Assembly: GCA_015143295.1 (NCBI GenBank)
Contig: CM026563.1
Location: 6,634,001-6,698,000 of the forward strand
DNA: 64,000 bases
Direction of reading: 5' to 3'
Source: Tetracentron sinense
Lineage: Eukaryota > Streptophyta > Magnoliopsida > Trochodendrales > Trochodendraceae
In this document: piece by piece, positions 34,601-46,854 of the stretch
Numbering within the stretch: the stretch's first letter is position 1
Layout of the letters: every line of letters begins with the position of its first letter
Notes under the pieces: model-generated
Seen by the model: only the letters and a program-made list of their open reading frames with translations
What the model was told of the DNA's origin: nothing
Database searches by the model: none
Program-made: the position numbers and the translations under genes

Positions 34601-35075
34601 TCACTTATTGATTAGGCTGTTGTTTTACCAAAATGCCCTTACATGGGGCTACTACGTGTCTTGCTCTTCTCTCGATTTGTTGTTTCTTCATCTCCTTTTG
34701 ATCTGTTTTGGTCCTGAATCCGAACCCTCTCACATGCGTTCTAGTTCTTAAGATTCTGCAGGCAATTCCCCTCTTTTGATTTTTAAATGATAAGATTGTA
34801 TTTGTAGGGTTTTAGGTTTATTTAAGGTTCTTGGTTTCTGAATTCTTGATAACTTGAAGTGAGAATTCCAAGCTATGGATTCTGTAGAATCCCGGGATGA
34901 AGAGGGATCCCTGTTTGTCAGGGATTTGCCATTAGAAACCCCAAAGAACCATGTAAGAGATGTTCATATATTGAGCTGTGCATTCCTGTTTATATTTTTG
35001 GCTTATGGAGCAGCTCAAAATTTAGAGAGTACAGTGAATACGGTGAGTTTCTGTTCTCATAATTTGAATTTATGG

Positions 35076-35262
35076 AACCAATGAGGGGTTGGGCTAGTGG
35101 CCAAGATCATGCCTCAGGAAGCGGAGGTCTTGAGTTTGAGTACCTTCCCCTTGTTGGCCACCCTCGGGGATTTATCCTGACTTTTTTGCTTGTGTAGAGT
35201 AAGGGGGTTTGCACGGCCGATGATCTAAGAGGCCCGGATACCATTGTTACTATTTTTTTTAA
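35076..35262 (+). mobile_element. SINE in intron 1 of UNC93 copy 2, with empty site
   Basis: 187 bp with box A-like GGGCTAGTGGCCAAGA and box B-like GAGTTTGAGTACC, ending in T/A-rich sequence. AATTTATGG flanks both sides (35067-35075 and 35263-35271). The complete UNC93 copy reads GAATTTATGGGGTATTG at 47046-47062, the uninserted site, so the insertion is specific to unit 2. Confidence 0.88.
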
Positions 35263-37190
35263 AATTTATGGTGTATTGTTTGATTGGTTCTGCTGTAATA
35301 TCAAAGACTGCTTTTTTTGTTGCTTCTAAGTTGAATTGATAATTTGCGTACTACTTCACTGGGGATACTGTATCTCTCCTTCACAATTTTCTCTTTGGTG
35401 GCTTCTCCCATGGTCTGTATACTAGGTTCAAAGAATGCTTTGGTTCTTGGCACTAATGGTTATTGGTTGTTCATTGCCGCGAATTTGAAACCCACCTGGT
35501 ATGCCTTTGCTCTTGTAAAGCTCATTCTAATTTGTGTTATAAACTGAATAGAAGTATCTTTGAATTGATCCAAACTATTCAATTGGCGAGTTTCATACAT
35601 GTGTTCTAAATTTATGAAACATTATGTAGTGCAATATCCACTACTTCTTCCTGTAGGTATACAATGGTGCTGGCTTCTCTGTACCTTGGTTTTGCGTCAT
35701 CAATAATCTGGGTTGGGCAGGTGGCCAAGCATGTTTAGATTTTCTTGTGGCTCTTTATTTTCTGAGAAATTGATGGTCAGTAAATTCATTTCCCACTTTT
35801 ATTATGGCCCTTCAGGGGATGTATCTCACTTCCACTGCACGCAGCCATGCAAAATATTGCCATTTGCATGAAGGAGCAGTAATTGGTAACTTCAATGGAG
35901 AATTTTGGGGAATGTTTGCGTGTAACCAGGTGCAATGTTATTTAACATATATCATGCCTGACTCTGTATTATATGATGTTTTTTGAAGAATATACTTATT
36001 AATGGATCTCAATTCTCAAGTACGGTGACAATCTGTTTTTAATTTTGCAGTTTCTTGGTAATCTCATCTCACTTGCTTTGTTGAGAGATGGAACGGTATG
36101 TTTCGTTTTCTGTTCCAATATTTTGTTAAGTGCTTTTAACTCACTACATACACAACTATACATAGTAGCAAAGTTCTCCATTAAAAAAAAATAAAATCGT
36201 TAATAATTTACAACTTTTTCTTCAAATGATTAAATCATGAAGTATTAGCTACATTTAGAAAATAATCTGACTTTAGAAAAAGTCTCGAATCTCAGGAAAT
36301 AAATGTGAATTATTCGCAAAGTTTTGGACAAGTTATGAATAAATATATAATATATGAAGTATCTTTGTTTATAGTTAAGAATACTATTTTTAGATTTTAA
36401 TCTTTCCCGACATGTTCCTTTTTTTTTTTTTGAATTTTGCCAGTTTTTTTTTTTGGAAAATTCCCCCAACTGAATCATACGAAACTCCGTCTTGGTGACT
36501 ATGGATGTGAGGCCATGTAATGGTAAGTCATTTATGTGAAGATCAGAGAGATCTTGAAGAATACCAATCCATAATACAATGCTCTAATGGGAAGACTGTA
36601 TATCACAATGCACAGTATGTCACAATCATGAATGAGTGATTTAGGATTCATGATTCATGAAATGCCAATGATATGTGAGAATAAATTCATGTTTTCAAAA
36701 TCAGATAGTGAGGAATAAGGATTTGTTCTAAAAATTTCTAAATAACAAAGCAACGGGCACCCTGGTTGCCTAGACATCCACCCCAAAGTCAAGGTGCTTG
36801 ACTGACCTGTTTAGTTGACTTCTCACCAGGGACTGTCTTTTTGGCTAGTTTACTAGGAATTTTCCTTTAGCAACACTGCATGGGTATAGACATGTTGATC
36901 GAGTTATTAGGGAGATTTAATTTAGTCATTTGAATCTTGACTGGATCACAAGATAATCAAGTCTGGGGTCGAGTCAGAATTAAGTTATGTTGACTCAGTT
37001 GAGGTCTGAGCTGACTAGAAAAATGACCATTCCATACACAAACTAATTCCAACTAGTTACTCCCCCACCACTGACCGGCCAAAAAAAAAAGAGGCTTCTA
37101 CCACATGCTTAGCTCTTGATGTCTATAATGTTTTAGACACGAGTCCTTAACTATCTGTATGAAGGTTTTATTTTTTCCAATCGTGAAAAA

Positions 37191-37709
37191 ATACCGGCTC
37201 TTTCTAGTCTATTGGTGGTGGGAGCAGCTCCTGTTGGCCGGAACCACAGAGGCGATATCATCTCGGTTAAGAAGAAAAGTCTTTGGGGAAGCTCCCCTCG
37301 GTGTGCCGAGGTTGAAGCTCTTCGTTTGGGTCTCAAGATGACAGTTGAATTTCAGTGGCACTAGGTCATTTGCGAGTCTGATTCTAAAGAAATTATAGAT
37401 TTTCTCAATTGTTTCTCTAACCAGCAGCATTGGGAAATATCTACCCTTCTTGAAGATATCTTGTTATTAAGCGCTCAATGCCATCTAGTGAGGTACTCGT
37501 TCATCCCTCGAGGCCTCGAGAAGCTAATGGGCTAGCCCACCAACATGCTCAGATTGCTTTTAACAACTCTCTTTGTGCTCTCTCTTTGCAGGCACCCACT
37601 CTTGTTTCAGGTGCCCTTTCGTCGGGGTCTCAGGCCCTTACTGTGTTTGCTCGATTCTGATTAAAACAGTATCTCTTAACCAAAAAAAAAAGAAAAAGAA
37701 AAGAAAAGG
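37191..37709 (+). mobile_element. 5'-truncated L1-type LINE 3' end
   Basis: Ends in an A-rich tail (37681-37709) after TCTCTTAACC. Before it, the RNase H-like domain found at the 3' end of plant L1 ORF2 is readable in pieces: EALRLGLKMTVEFQWH, then VICESDSKEIIDFLN, then YSFIPREANGLAHQHAQIAF, and the frame ends FARF-stop at 37660. A stop interrupts it after FQWH and frame changes occur. The sister intron 5 in unit 3 (GTGAAAAAAGTG... at about 49311) lacks the insert. Only about 520 bp of the original several kb was copied, the usual L1 outcome. Confidence 0.88.
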
Positions 37710-37784
37710 AATACAAAAATACATGATACACTGGATTGATATAACAAGTAGTGAGTGGGAAATTTCTTTGTTTTAAAAGCTGTG

Positions 37785-38220
37785 CTTGTAGTGGAGCCTT
37801 AATCTTAGATCTCACCAAGTAGAAAAGAAATGCTGTCAGTTGTAGCGCATTGTTGATCACTGGCCAATCCTTCTGGTGTATGACAGGTGAATGTAGGATC
37901 TTGATTAAGTAATTTTTATCACAAACCATCTGGAATCTCCGTTTGTTGTTTCCAGTTCTGAAACCTGCTATAGAGGAAGTTGAATAACAATCCTACAAAG
38001 GGTACAAGTGTTATTATCCTCTGTCCAGGAAACCTTTCGTGTCCATGGATGTCACTTTGGAAGTGGGTTTCCATGACTTTCTTTGTTGGTTCTTGTAGAG
38101 CCCTAATCTCAAATATCAACAAGTAGAAAAGAAATACTGTCAGTTGTAGTGCATGGTTGACCATTGGCCAATCCTTCTGGTGGATGATCAGTGGATGTTA
38201 ATCTTGATTAAGTGTCTCAA
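37785..38220. repeat. Tandem ~140 bp duplication inside UNC93 intron 5
   Basis: Two units, about 37785-37925 and 38092-38215, share AAGTAGAAAAGAAAT-CTGTCAGT, TGGCCAATCCTTCTGGTG and ATCTTGATTAAGT. The same pair occurs in the complete copy at about 49405-49545 and 49733-49870, so it predates duplication of the gene. Confidence 0.75.
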
Positions 38221-40450
38221 TGTAACTGTGAAATCAATTAGGAGCTATCTATATAGCATATTTTTCTAGTTTGTTGAGTGTTGACCATATATTTTGTCCA
38301 TCCCAAAGAATGAACGGGCTATATGGCCATGATCAATCAAGTTGATTTTGAACCTAGGAGGTCTTCTGAGTGGAGCAGGTAGAATGGTGCATCTCAATCC
38401 CATTTGAACCCATCTCCTTACGTTCTGTCTGGTGATCAATACTACTAACTATAATACTTTGAATATTGATTAACCTCATTTATTATCCTTGGAACTGAAA
38501 TGTCTAGTTTATTGAATACATATCCAGGCATAGGCTTTATGGTTGCATTGGGACTAATCGGATATGCATATTGGACATGCCAATTATATTTGAACTGAAT
38601 ACTACATTCTTTAGACATCAATCTCCTGCTTCTGGATGATGGTTTTGACATTCTTGCACATCACATAAAAGGGACAGTAAAGGAGATGAGGGACCATATT
38701 AATGTACTTCTTACATAAAAGGGACGGTAAAGGAGATGAGGGACAAAAATCTTCCGCCAGTTTCTACTCTTCAGTAGCGTCCCTTTTGAAGTTGGCCATC
38801 GCTCCTTTATTTGACAAACAAATGCTATTCATTATCCCTCTTATTGCATATTTAGGCTTATAACAAGCATTTGTGTGGTAAATACTCTACTTATACTGTA
38901 CCATGCCTTTTTCTTGGTAAAAATCCAACTGGGATCAATTCACATTTTCTTCTGCTTAATATTCCTTCTTTCTTCCACTTCTGTTTAATTATTCTAATAA
39001 TAGTTGTTCTTTCCATACTATGACATAAGAATGACTATTCCATATCAGGGCCAAATTCACGAAATATATTGTAACACCAGCACTTCGTGTCTGGGGCGTG
39101 GGTGGTGCAATGGCAGTGTATGGAGCTTTTGATGCAATAGTAAGTATGAGGATGCAGTGAACGAATAGTTTCTTATCAGCGGAAATCATGTACCAGTAGT
39201 GCATCTCAAAATTGGGTACTATTGGTAGATTTCCTTTATATCACTATTGAAGGTTACTGATTTTGAATGCTGGGCTTGGGAACATTTTTTTTTCTCTCCT
39301 TTATCCATTTGAGGGGACTGAAAATCCCAACTTTCTCGCCTTACCAAGTTTAACATCATGTCTTTAAGAAAACCAAAACAGTGGAAGTCTCTCTTGGTCC
39401 TCTAATAAACAGTTTCTACGTTTTTTTTTCCTAGTGCAACATGTATCTTGAATTGGACATTGATGTCATCATCCTGGTGGTAAGTTAATTTAGTACCAAT
39501 GCAAGTGGTTGGGTATAAGAATCATGTCACATACCTTTATTGACAATGTCATTTTCACCATAACCATAGTGTGCTTTCAAGAGGAAAAGAATATGCCCTG
39601 TTGGACTGATTAGAAAGAGTTTGCCAACATAAGTTGTACATGTTAACCATTTGCAAGTTTTTGGGCCTACCATGTACTGGCAGAGTGCATGGACTGCAGT
39701 TGTGCTCTTTCTGAGCCCCCACATCACATTGCAGGCAGTGCTGATGGTTATGCTTGCTACCCTCTGCATCTCGTTAGCTGGGTTTCTGTTTCTAATGCTT
39801 AAGGTTGAGAGAGCATCTACTGAGTCTTGATATTGGCAGAAGCAGATCCACGTGGTTATTTCTTCCAAAATAAAATTTATATATTCTTCTTGTTCATTTC
39901 TCATGTTGTTTAATCCATCTGTAGTCTCTTGAATCACCACACTGGTATGTGTAAATTTGTATCCGAAGTTTTAAGATTCTGCCATCATTTAACTGCTACT
40001 ACGAGTGGTATTAGAGAAACTTCTTTTTTTTTTGCTTTTCTTTCTTTTCACCTATTTTGCTAATCAAACTTAAAATGCTCTAATTTTTTAGTTTCCTTTA
40101 TTGCATTTTCTTGCTAACCAAGGGAGCCTTAACAACTGGTCCTTATGCTTCCCTGTTTCCCTTATCCAGACTCTGGATATTGTACTGTTAGTGCACCCAC
40201 AGGTCGTCTTGGGATCATTGTGAGTTGAATATCTAAGTAAAGAAAATGTTTTTTTGGTGGACAGGAAGGGGCATTTGCACAGCTCAAAGTCTGGCAGAGC
40301 GCAACGACTGCAGTTGTGTTCTTTCTGAGCCCCCACATCACATTGCAGGCAGTGCTGATGGTTATGCTTGCTGCCCTCTGCATCTCGTTTGCTGGGTTTC
40401 TGTTTCTAATGCTCAAGGTTGAGAGAGCATTTTCTTCTTCTGTGTCTTGA

Positions 40451-41790
40451 TATTGGCAGAAGCAGATCCACGTGGTTATTTCTTCCAAAATAAAATTTAT
40501 ATATTCTTCTTGTTCATTTCTCATGTTTAATTCATCTAGTCTCTTGAATCACTACACTGGTATGTGTAAAAAAGCCTCTTCAGCTTAGATTTTGTATGTG
40601 AAGTTTTAAGATTGTGCCATCATTTAAATGGCATCACCTCAAAGTAAAGTATAGATCCATGATCCCCAATGATAGATGATTAATGCTAGCGACGTACCTT
40701 TCTTTTATTACTTTGGTCACTTTAGGTTATAGGGATTGTAGGGATTAATGTTGACAAAACTAAGATTAATGTATTGCAACACATCTTTTTGTAACTACTA
40801 ATTGGGCCATCCACGTGCAAGTGTATTTTCACCAAATTGAACATGAAAAATGTAACAATTCATTAAAACTTTACCCTAGAAACAAATATACAAAAAGAAA
40901 ATGAAGAAAATCAAAAAAAATTACTGCAAAATATTAGTAATTCCAAGATGTGAAATCGGAAAATAATTCAAAAGTGTTGAAAAGGAGGGGGGCAAAAGAT
41001 GGGCTTGTATTAACTAATCCAAAGGCAAGTGCAGTAGCGCCTACGAGTGTATTTTAGCAAATTTTATACACTTAAGTTGTGCATGACATGTAATTTGTGG
41101 ATGAGAAAGCTAACTTTTTAATAGACTGCAAGTAGCGATTCACAAGGCTACAAGCACGTATGCTTCGATACCAAAAAAAAAACACGTATGCTTCAAGTTA
41201 ACACGTAACAATAAGTCTACAATATGCTTCATTTTCACACATGTAACAAAGCTTTTCAGAGATAGACAAGGGAGATGTAAAACTGAGGAAGTAGATTGAT
41301 GTTTTATATTTTAGTTTAAGAACTAAAGAATCCACGTTTAGGAGGACTAATGTCTAATTAAACAATTAATCATAATTCATAACGAAGTGAGACTCATTTC
41401 CTGTAAATCACTAATTCTAGGAATATGGACTTAAAAAATCAACTGAAAATAGAAGAGACATGTTCACCGTGTAAAAGAATAAACAAGAGTGGAAAATATG
41501 ATTCTGAATCTTAATAACAACAAACAAAATCAAGTGAACAAGCAACCATCAAGATCAAGATCAAGAGAACTTTCTTAAATGGAGCAATTTCATTTTCAAA
41601 AGCTTCCAAGACATCAGGAATTCTTTGTGCTAACACAACTTTCGGGACGTACTGTAACTACTTGCTGTTGAGAAGTTATTTCAAGCAACTATCACAACGT
41701 AAAGGAATATTATTATTCGGGACGAAAAGTTAATGCATGGAATCCCAAAAAATTTCATACATTAGCAAACACCAACAAGAAAATTGATTT
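40451..41790. other. 3' flank of copy 2 and unique spacer
   Basis: 40451-40800 aligns with the other UNC93 3' flanks. From about 40800 the sequence has no counterpart in the window. AT-rich; no gene seen. Confidence 0.5.
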
Positions 41791-42082
41791 TTTTTTTGGT
41801 TAAGGCAACTACACCACAAGGCGAAAGCTGCAGTCAAAGCAAGGAAACACACACACCCACACACTCACTCTCACACACACTCTCAACCCTTAGAAGATTC
41901 ACCCATACACTCCCCAAAAGGGGTACCAATCATTTGGGACATGATGAAACTTTTGAGGAATTGAGAACTGGGAACCTTGTCCGATGTAAGACTAAACAAA
42001 TGAACTGTTTTTTTGGTTTTGGCAACTACACCACAGGGCCAAAGCTGCAGTCAAAGCAAGGAAACATACACACCCACACACA
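41791..42082 (-). mobile_element. Dimeric SINE-like retroposon
   Basis: CAAGAAAATTGATTT, 15 bp, occurs exactly on both sides (41776-41790 and 42083-42097). The insert begins with a T run, so its A tail is on the minus strand. Two similar monomers are present: 41800-41870 and 42012-42080 share GGCAACTACACCACA, AAAGCTGCAGTCAAAGCAAG and GAAACA-ACACACCCACAC. On the minus strand each ends GTTGCC-TAACC or GTTGCCAAAACC followed by A. Long exact target duplications point to LINE-mediated insertion and to relative youth. Confidence 0.82.
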
Positions 42083-42097
42083 CAAGAAAATTGATTT

Positions 42098-43255
42098 GAT
42101 TACGATTAAAAAGACAAAAGATCATTTTATATTTTAGTATTGTGGAATGTTGTGACTGTTCATACATATTAGCAAAGAAAAATTGTAAGCGTCCACCAAA
42201 GGCATAAGTGAATTTCTCACTAAAACTGAGACATTATACAGCCGATCGGTGCTGTAGGACCTTGTGGCATATATTAGCAAGTAAAATAATTAAGTGTCTA
42301 TGATGGACACTTAAACCTTGTTTGTCCTACATCCAATATCACAAATGAGTCTAGCCGTCTAGGAATATGGTTGCGAAGTAGAACCCTCGGACTTATCTTA
42401 TGTGTTTTAATTCCTCGGACTCTTATCTTATGTGTTATAATAGGCAGAAGGTTAAAGTCAAACAACAGCTAAAATAATTATCTTGATAAAACCTCAGACT
42501 CAATTACAAAGAGGGGAGGTGTTTTGTAGGCCTACCCATTCAATACAACACCGAAGCATGCATGCAAGGGACACTTCAATGAGCCCTCCACACATATTTA
42601 TAATACTATTTATACAGGTTATAGATAAACACCCTTTTTGATAATGAAATAAATGACCTTGTGTGGAAGAGAGTATGAGAACTTTTTGAATTGTGAGAGT
42701 GTGGCTAGCATTCCTCATAAAAATATTGGACTCTAAATGCTCCTGTGTTCACCAGAGAACAATTGTTTTATATTAAAATTTAAAACATACCCTTACTTTA
42801 GGATTATATTTTAAGTTTGTGTTTGATTGGATGATTTTTATATATTTGATTCTTAAATGCAAATATGAGATTATTAGCTATAAAATTTTATAGGGAATCA
42901 GCCAATGATCTTGACTTTGGAAACACATTAGATGTACAACAAGTGGAATAATTACCAGGGTTTTGAACAGTAAAGATTTGCCATTTGGAGAAATTTAAAC
43001 CTTGCAAAAGAATTCGCCTTAGGATGAGGAGACTGTAGATTTCAAGATTGCGTATTCGTAGGGATTGGCTGAAGGAGAGAAGAAAAAAATTCAACCCTCA
43101 AAGCTTAGGTTTTAGGGGGCATTGCTAGATATAGCAAACTTACAATACTTAAGTAGCTCTATATTTGCAGAATTTTTTTTTATCACTTCCTCCCAGATTG
43201 AGCCCACTATTTTTGGAAGTTTAAAGGATCTGGGTACCACAAGTAATTACCTCAC
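42098..43255. other. Unique spacer, no gene recognised
   Basis: CGGACTTATCTTATGTGTT and CGGACTCTTATCTTATGTGTT at 42389-42436 form a short tandem repeat. No coding or terminal-repeat signal was otherwise found. Confidence 0.45.
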
Positions 43256-44020
43256 TTAAAATCTCACAAAGTTACTACCAGTATAAGAAGTGCATCACCA
43301 AGTAGAGTCTCACAAAGTTACTGTTGTTTTAAAATTATTCAGAATATAATTAATGAAAGTAATAAGGAAATAAACTAAAACAATAAAGAACTCACGGAAT
43401 TTGCAGAATAACAAGAATAATAAGAAATAATGGAAAATCCGAGTCTTGTGTATCACAGTTTCCTTAAGACGAATTTATTCCCTCTCGGTATTCAAGGTTG
43501 GTGAGTAATCGTCTCCCAAGATAGAACAAATTACAGTTAAGAAGATGTAGTACTCCAATCTTCAAAACTCAGCGAACTCGACCAATGTTTGTACTCGAAC
43601 ATCTTTGGTAAGGAGAGAGAGAGAGAGAAAGAGAGAGAGAGATATGCAGAATGATTCTTAAAAAATTCGATACTTTGAATGAAGGAATGAGAGTCTATTA
43701 CATAGACTCCCTTGTGCCTGTTCGGAAGAGGCACAAAAAGGGACTGAAAAACAGTTTTATTTTTTGAATGTTTGAAACACCAACGGATACTATTTGAAAT
43801 CGATCGTCCAAACCCAAAACCCTTTTATCCATACCCATATCTATCCGGGTCAAAAATATGGGTCAAAACATTGCTTATTTTCCGGGGCAAGCGGGTCGCA
43901 CTCCGGGTTTCTTTATCGGGTCAATTCTCATTCACCAACATATGGTAAATCTCTTATCAGGTCAATTTTCCAACAGTTACTACCAGTATAAGAAGTGCAT
44001 GACCAAGTAGAGTACCGAAA
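43256..44020. repeat. Tandem ~45 bp repeat split by an LTR insertion
   Basis: ACAAAGTTACTACCAG, TATAAGAAGTGCATCACC and AAGTAGAGT form one unit (43266-43308). A second unit starts CTCACAAAGTTAC at 43309, is interrupted at 43322, and resumes after 43975 as GTTACTACCAGTATAAGAAG to AAGTAGAGT (about 44012). Confidence 0.85.
43322..43975. mobile_element. Solo LTR fossil, 654 bp
   Basis: Starts TGTTG and ends CCAACA, the inverted TG...CA ends of an LTR. GTTAC flanks both sides (43317-43321 and 43976-43980), a perfect 5 bp target duplication. No internal region remains, as expected after recombination between two LTRs. It carries a GA microsatellite at 43612-43642. The perfect duplication suggests moderate to young age; family not determined. 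Confidence 0.82.
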
Positions 44021-44511
44021 TATATATGCAGGATTTAAGCTATTTTAGACATAAGCTTCTGAAAAAACCTAAGTACATTTGTAATATTACTGCTAATGAT
44101 CTAATTACATACACCCAAAGAGAGCTCACCAATGATAATGCTTAAACATATAAATCTTACGGGGAAAAAAATCAATCTCTGAAGACAATGGATTTGTACG
44201 CAACCCACAAATTTTAAGGTGGTGCTACGCTATTATTTGTAAAAGTGATTATTTGCTAATTCATTTGTACACAGTAAATTCTTATCATAATTGATTTTGG
44301 CTAATAAAATCAGATCCAAACACCCCATAAGTGTATTTTAAGTGCACAAATATAATTTTTAAAAAAGCAATGATTAGCGGACCCTACCTATCTTACCCCT
44401 GTTCTAGTGTCTTTTTTAACACCCCTTTAACCCTGGTTAAGCTTAAGAAAATTAAAGTTAAGATATATTTTTTTAATTATAAAAAATCATGGATGGATTG
44501 CTTAACCCTAA

Positions 44512-44658
44512 TGTTATGTTTGGTTGCTGAAAAAATTGATGAAAATATGGAAAATAATATTTTTTTTTGGATTTTTAATATAATATTTAGTTGTGTTTTG
44601 TCTAATTTTCTTTTCTTTTCCATGTTTTTACTTATTTTCTCAACAACCAAACATAAGA
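44512..44658. mobile_element. Tourist-like MITE, 147 bp
   Basis: Ends TGTTATGTTTGGTTGCTG and CAACAACCAAACATAAGA with TAA on both sides (44509-44511, 44659-44661). Same family and length as 27667-27813. It sits inside an older TTAACC-type foldback repeat (arms about 44427 and 44675). Confidence 0.85.
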
Positions 44659-44686
44659 TAAGGGTGAGTGAATCTTGACCACAGTT

Positions 44687-45176
44687 AGGGCTGCAAACGG
44701 ATGCGGATATTATCCGTATCCGATTCGCATCTGCATCCATTTAGTCGGATATTTATCCGAAAAAATATCCGGTGGAGCGAATTCGGATAGTAAATCACCA
44801 TCCGTTTATAATCGGATACGGATTCGGATACTGATACATCCGATCCGTTAAATATCCGTCTGATTATATAATATATATAAATAATATATTTTAAATTTAT
44901 AAATTTAATATTACCTTTAAAATATATTTTTTAAATAAAAAATTATATATTTTTACATTTTTAAATATTAATTTATATTATTTGAATATTTTTTTTAAAT
45001 AATCGGATAATCCGGATACTATCCGAATCCGAATATTTTTAATCGAAGTCGGATACGGATGTCATATTTCAATATCCGCCGGATATTTATCCGAATACGG
45101 ATATTTGGATATATAAACAGATACGAATTCAGATATACCATTATCCGCTTTAGATCCACTCCGTTTGCAGCCCTAG
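44687..45176. mobile_element. hAT-type MITE (family D, copy 2), 490 bp
   Basis: Ends AGGGCTGCAAACGGATGCGG and CTCCGTTTGCAGCCCTAG; CCACAGTT flanks both sides (44679-44686, 45177-45184), an 8 bp duplication. Both subterminal zones are dense in ATCCGAAT/GGATATTTATCCG words, the centre is pure AT. Closely related in design to 16609-17077. Confidence 0.92.
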
Positions 45177-45669
45177 CCACAGTTCTGTTTGTTTAAAAGT
45201 ATGGCATAGACAAATGAGGACCGACTATTTTGTAACGTAATGAAACCCCGGTCCGTTAAGTATTTTCCGAAGAAAAATGTGTAACTCACCTAACTACACG
45301 AACGACAAACCCCATAAGCTATAAAATTGTTTTGTTTTGCTTTGCTATGTAGTGCCGGCTGGAATAGATGAAGATTCCAAAATCCTCCAGGTCTGATTGA
45401 CGTCTTGCACAATTGCAACCATAATCACAATTCCCAACCATAATCAGTTATTTCAATTGGGTTTCGTTTTTCAATTGATGATTATCATTTCAAGCTTCTC
45501 CATTCAGGCGGTCACAGAAATCATCGAGGCAACGAAGCAAAGAGACTCTTGATCTTTAAGAAATTAGAATTTGTTTACTCATTTAGGTGCTCTTTTCGAC
45601 CTCCCATGTTTCCCAGATCTCTTCAAAGTTGCAGAAAAGATTTAACCCTAGAAATTGAATTTCTTTCTA

Positions 45670-46051
<382 letters not shown>

Positions 46052-46245
46052 TAAATTAGGGTTAGAAATTTTTTATTTGTCTCTCCATTCTCAATGGATT
46101 TTCTTCTTACGTTTCGTTTGGATTTAGATGCTTTCTGATGTAATATACTGATATCTGATTCGGAAATCAATACAATCTTCTTCAGATCTATTGTGGTACC
46201 TGGATGGTGAAAAACGGACTTTCATTAATTTTTAGGGAAATGATT

Positions 46246-46382
46246 CTGAGACCGCAAAAGGGCCACGACTGTGCATGCATGCACGCGATTTAAGGTGGGG
46301 CCTACCATGTGAATGTGAGCCCCACCAAAAACCAGAAACCCCGTGCATGCATGCACGGTCCGGCCCTTTTACGGGGTCTCAG
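46246..46382. mobile_element. Foldback MITE with CTGAGACCGCAAAAGGG ends
   Basis: Ends CTGAGACCGCAAAAGGGCC and GGCCCTTTTACGGGGTCTCAG; inside, GTGCATGCATGCACG occurs on both arms, itself a palindrome. 137 bp. A relative lies at 59393-59525. No target duplication was read. Confidence 0.75.
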
Positions 46383-46854
46383 TAGCAAAGCCCTAATTTT
46401 TATTGGATTTGGGATCCCCTCCTGTGCTCACCGGCGAGGAGCCCACCAGCACTAGGAGGGATCCAACACGAACCCCTGTGCAGAAACGAAAGTCTCTGTC
46501 CTACACTTCGTTTTGGCGGGAAATACAAAGGGTAAGCAGCAGCTTTGGAGTTGATGCCACTACTGAAGGTGATCGCGTGTCTTTTCTGAATTGGAAAATT
46601 CGTTACAATGACTGATTTATCCATAAAATAATGGAAATCATGTCTCTCGGGTTGTTGTTTTTTCTTCGTTGCCTTTTGTTCTGTTTTGATCCCGAATCCA
46701 AACTCTCTCACATTCCTTCTAGTTCTTAAGATTCTGCCGGCAATTCCCCTCTTTTGATTTTTAAATGATAAAAGACTGTATTTCTAGGGTTTTAGGTTTA
46801 TTTAAGGTTCATGAATTCTGAATTCTTGATCAGTTGAGGTCAGAATTCGAAGCT

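Larger units (their letters stand above)
34875..40450 (+). pseudogene. UNC93-like: UNC93-like gene, decayed copy 2
   Basis: Exons matching the complete copy at 46855: exon 1 34875-35042, exon 2 about 35343-35505, exon 3 35657-35720, exon 4 35816-35929, exon 5 36051-36095, exon 6 remnant about 38667-38879, exon 7 39049-39139, and two last exons, 39677-39830 (5' truncated) and 40265-40450. The first 56 codons (MDSVESRDEEGSLFV...) are intact. Defects: the acceptor before exon 2 (TTGTGTCCAGGAGG in the good copy) is missing; exon 6 lost its first third, replaced by a copied stretch of its own downstream sequence, and has a stop in the phrase AYLGL-QAFVW; exons 8 and 9 are absent; exon 10 is duplicated. 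It holds a SINE in intron 1 and a LINE tail in intron 5. No functional protein is expected. Confidence 0.92.

Noticed and set aside
39527-40524. Minus-strand frames of 137 and 120 codons
   Set aside because: Antisense shadows of the two UNC93 last exons; the shared words come from exon 10 duplication.
43612-43642. GA-repeat as a GAGA-type regulatory site
   Set aside because: A simple microsatellite inside a solo LTR, far from any promoter.
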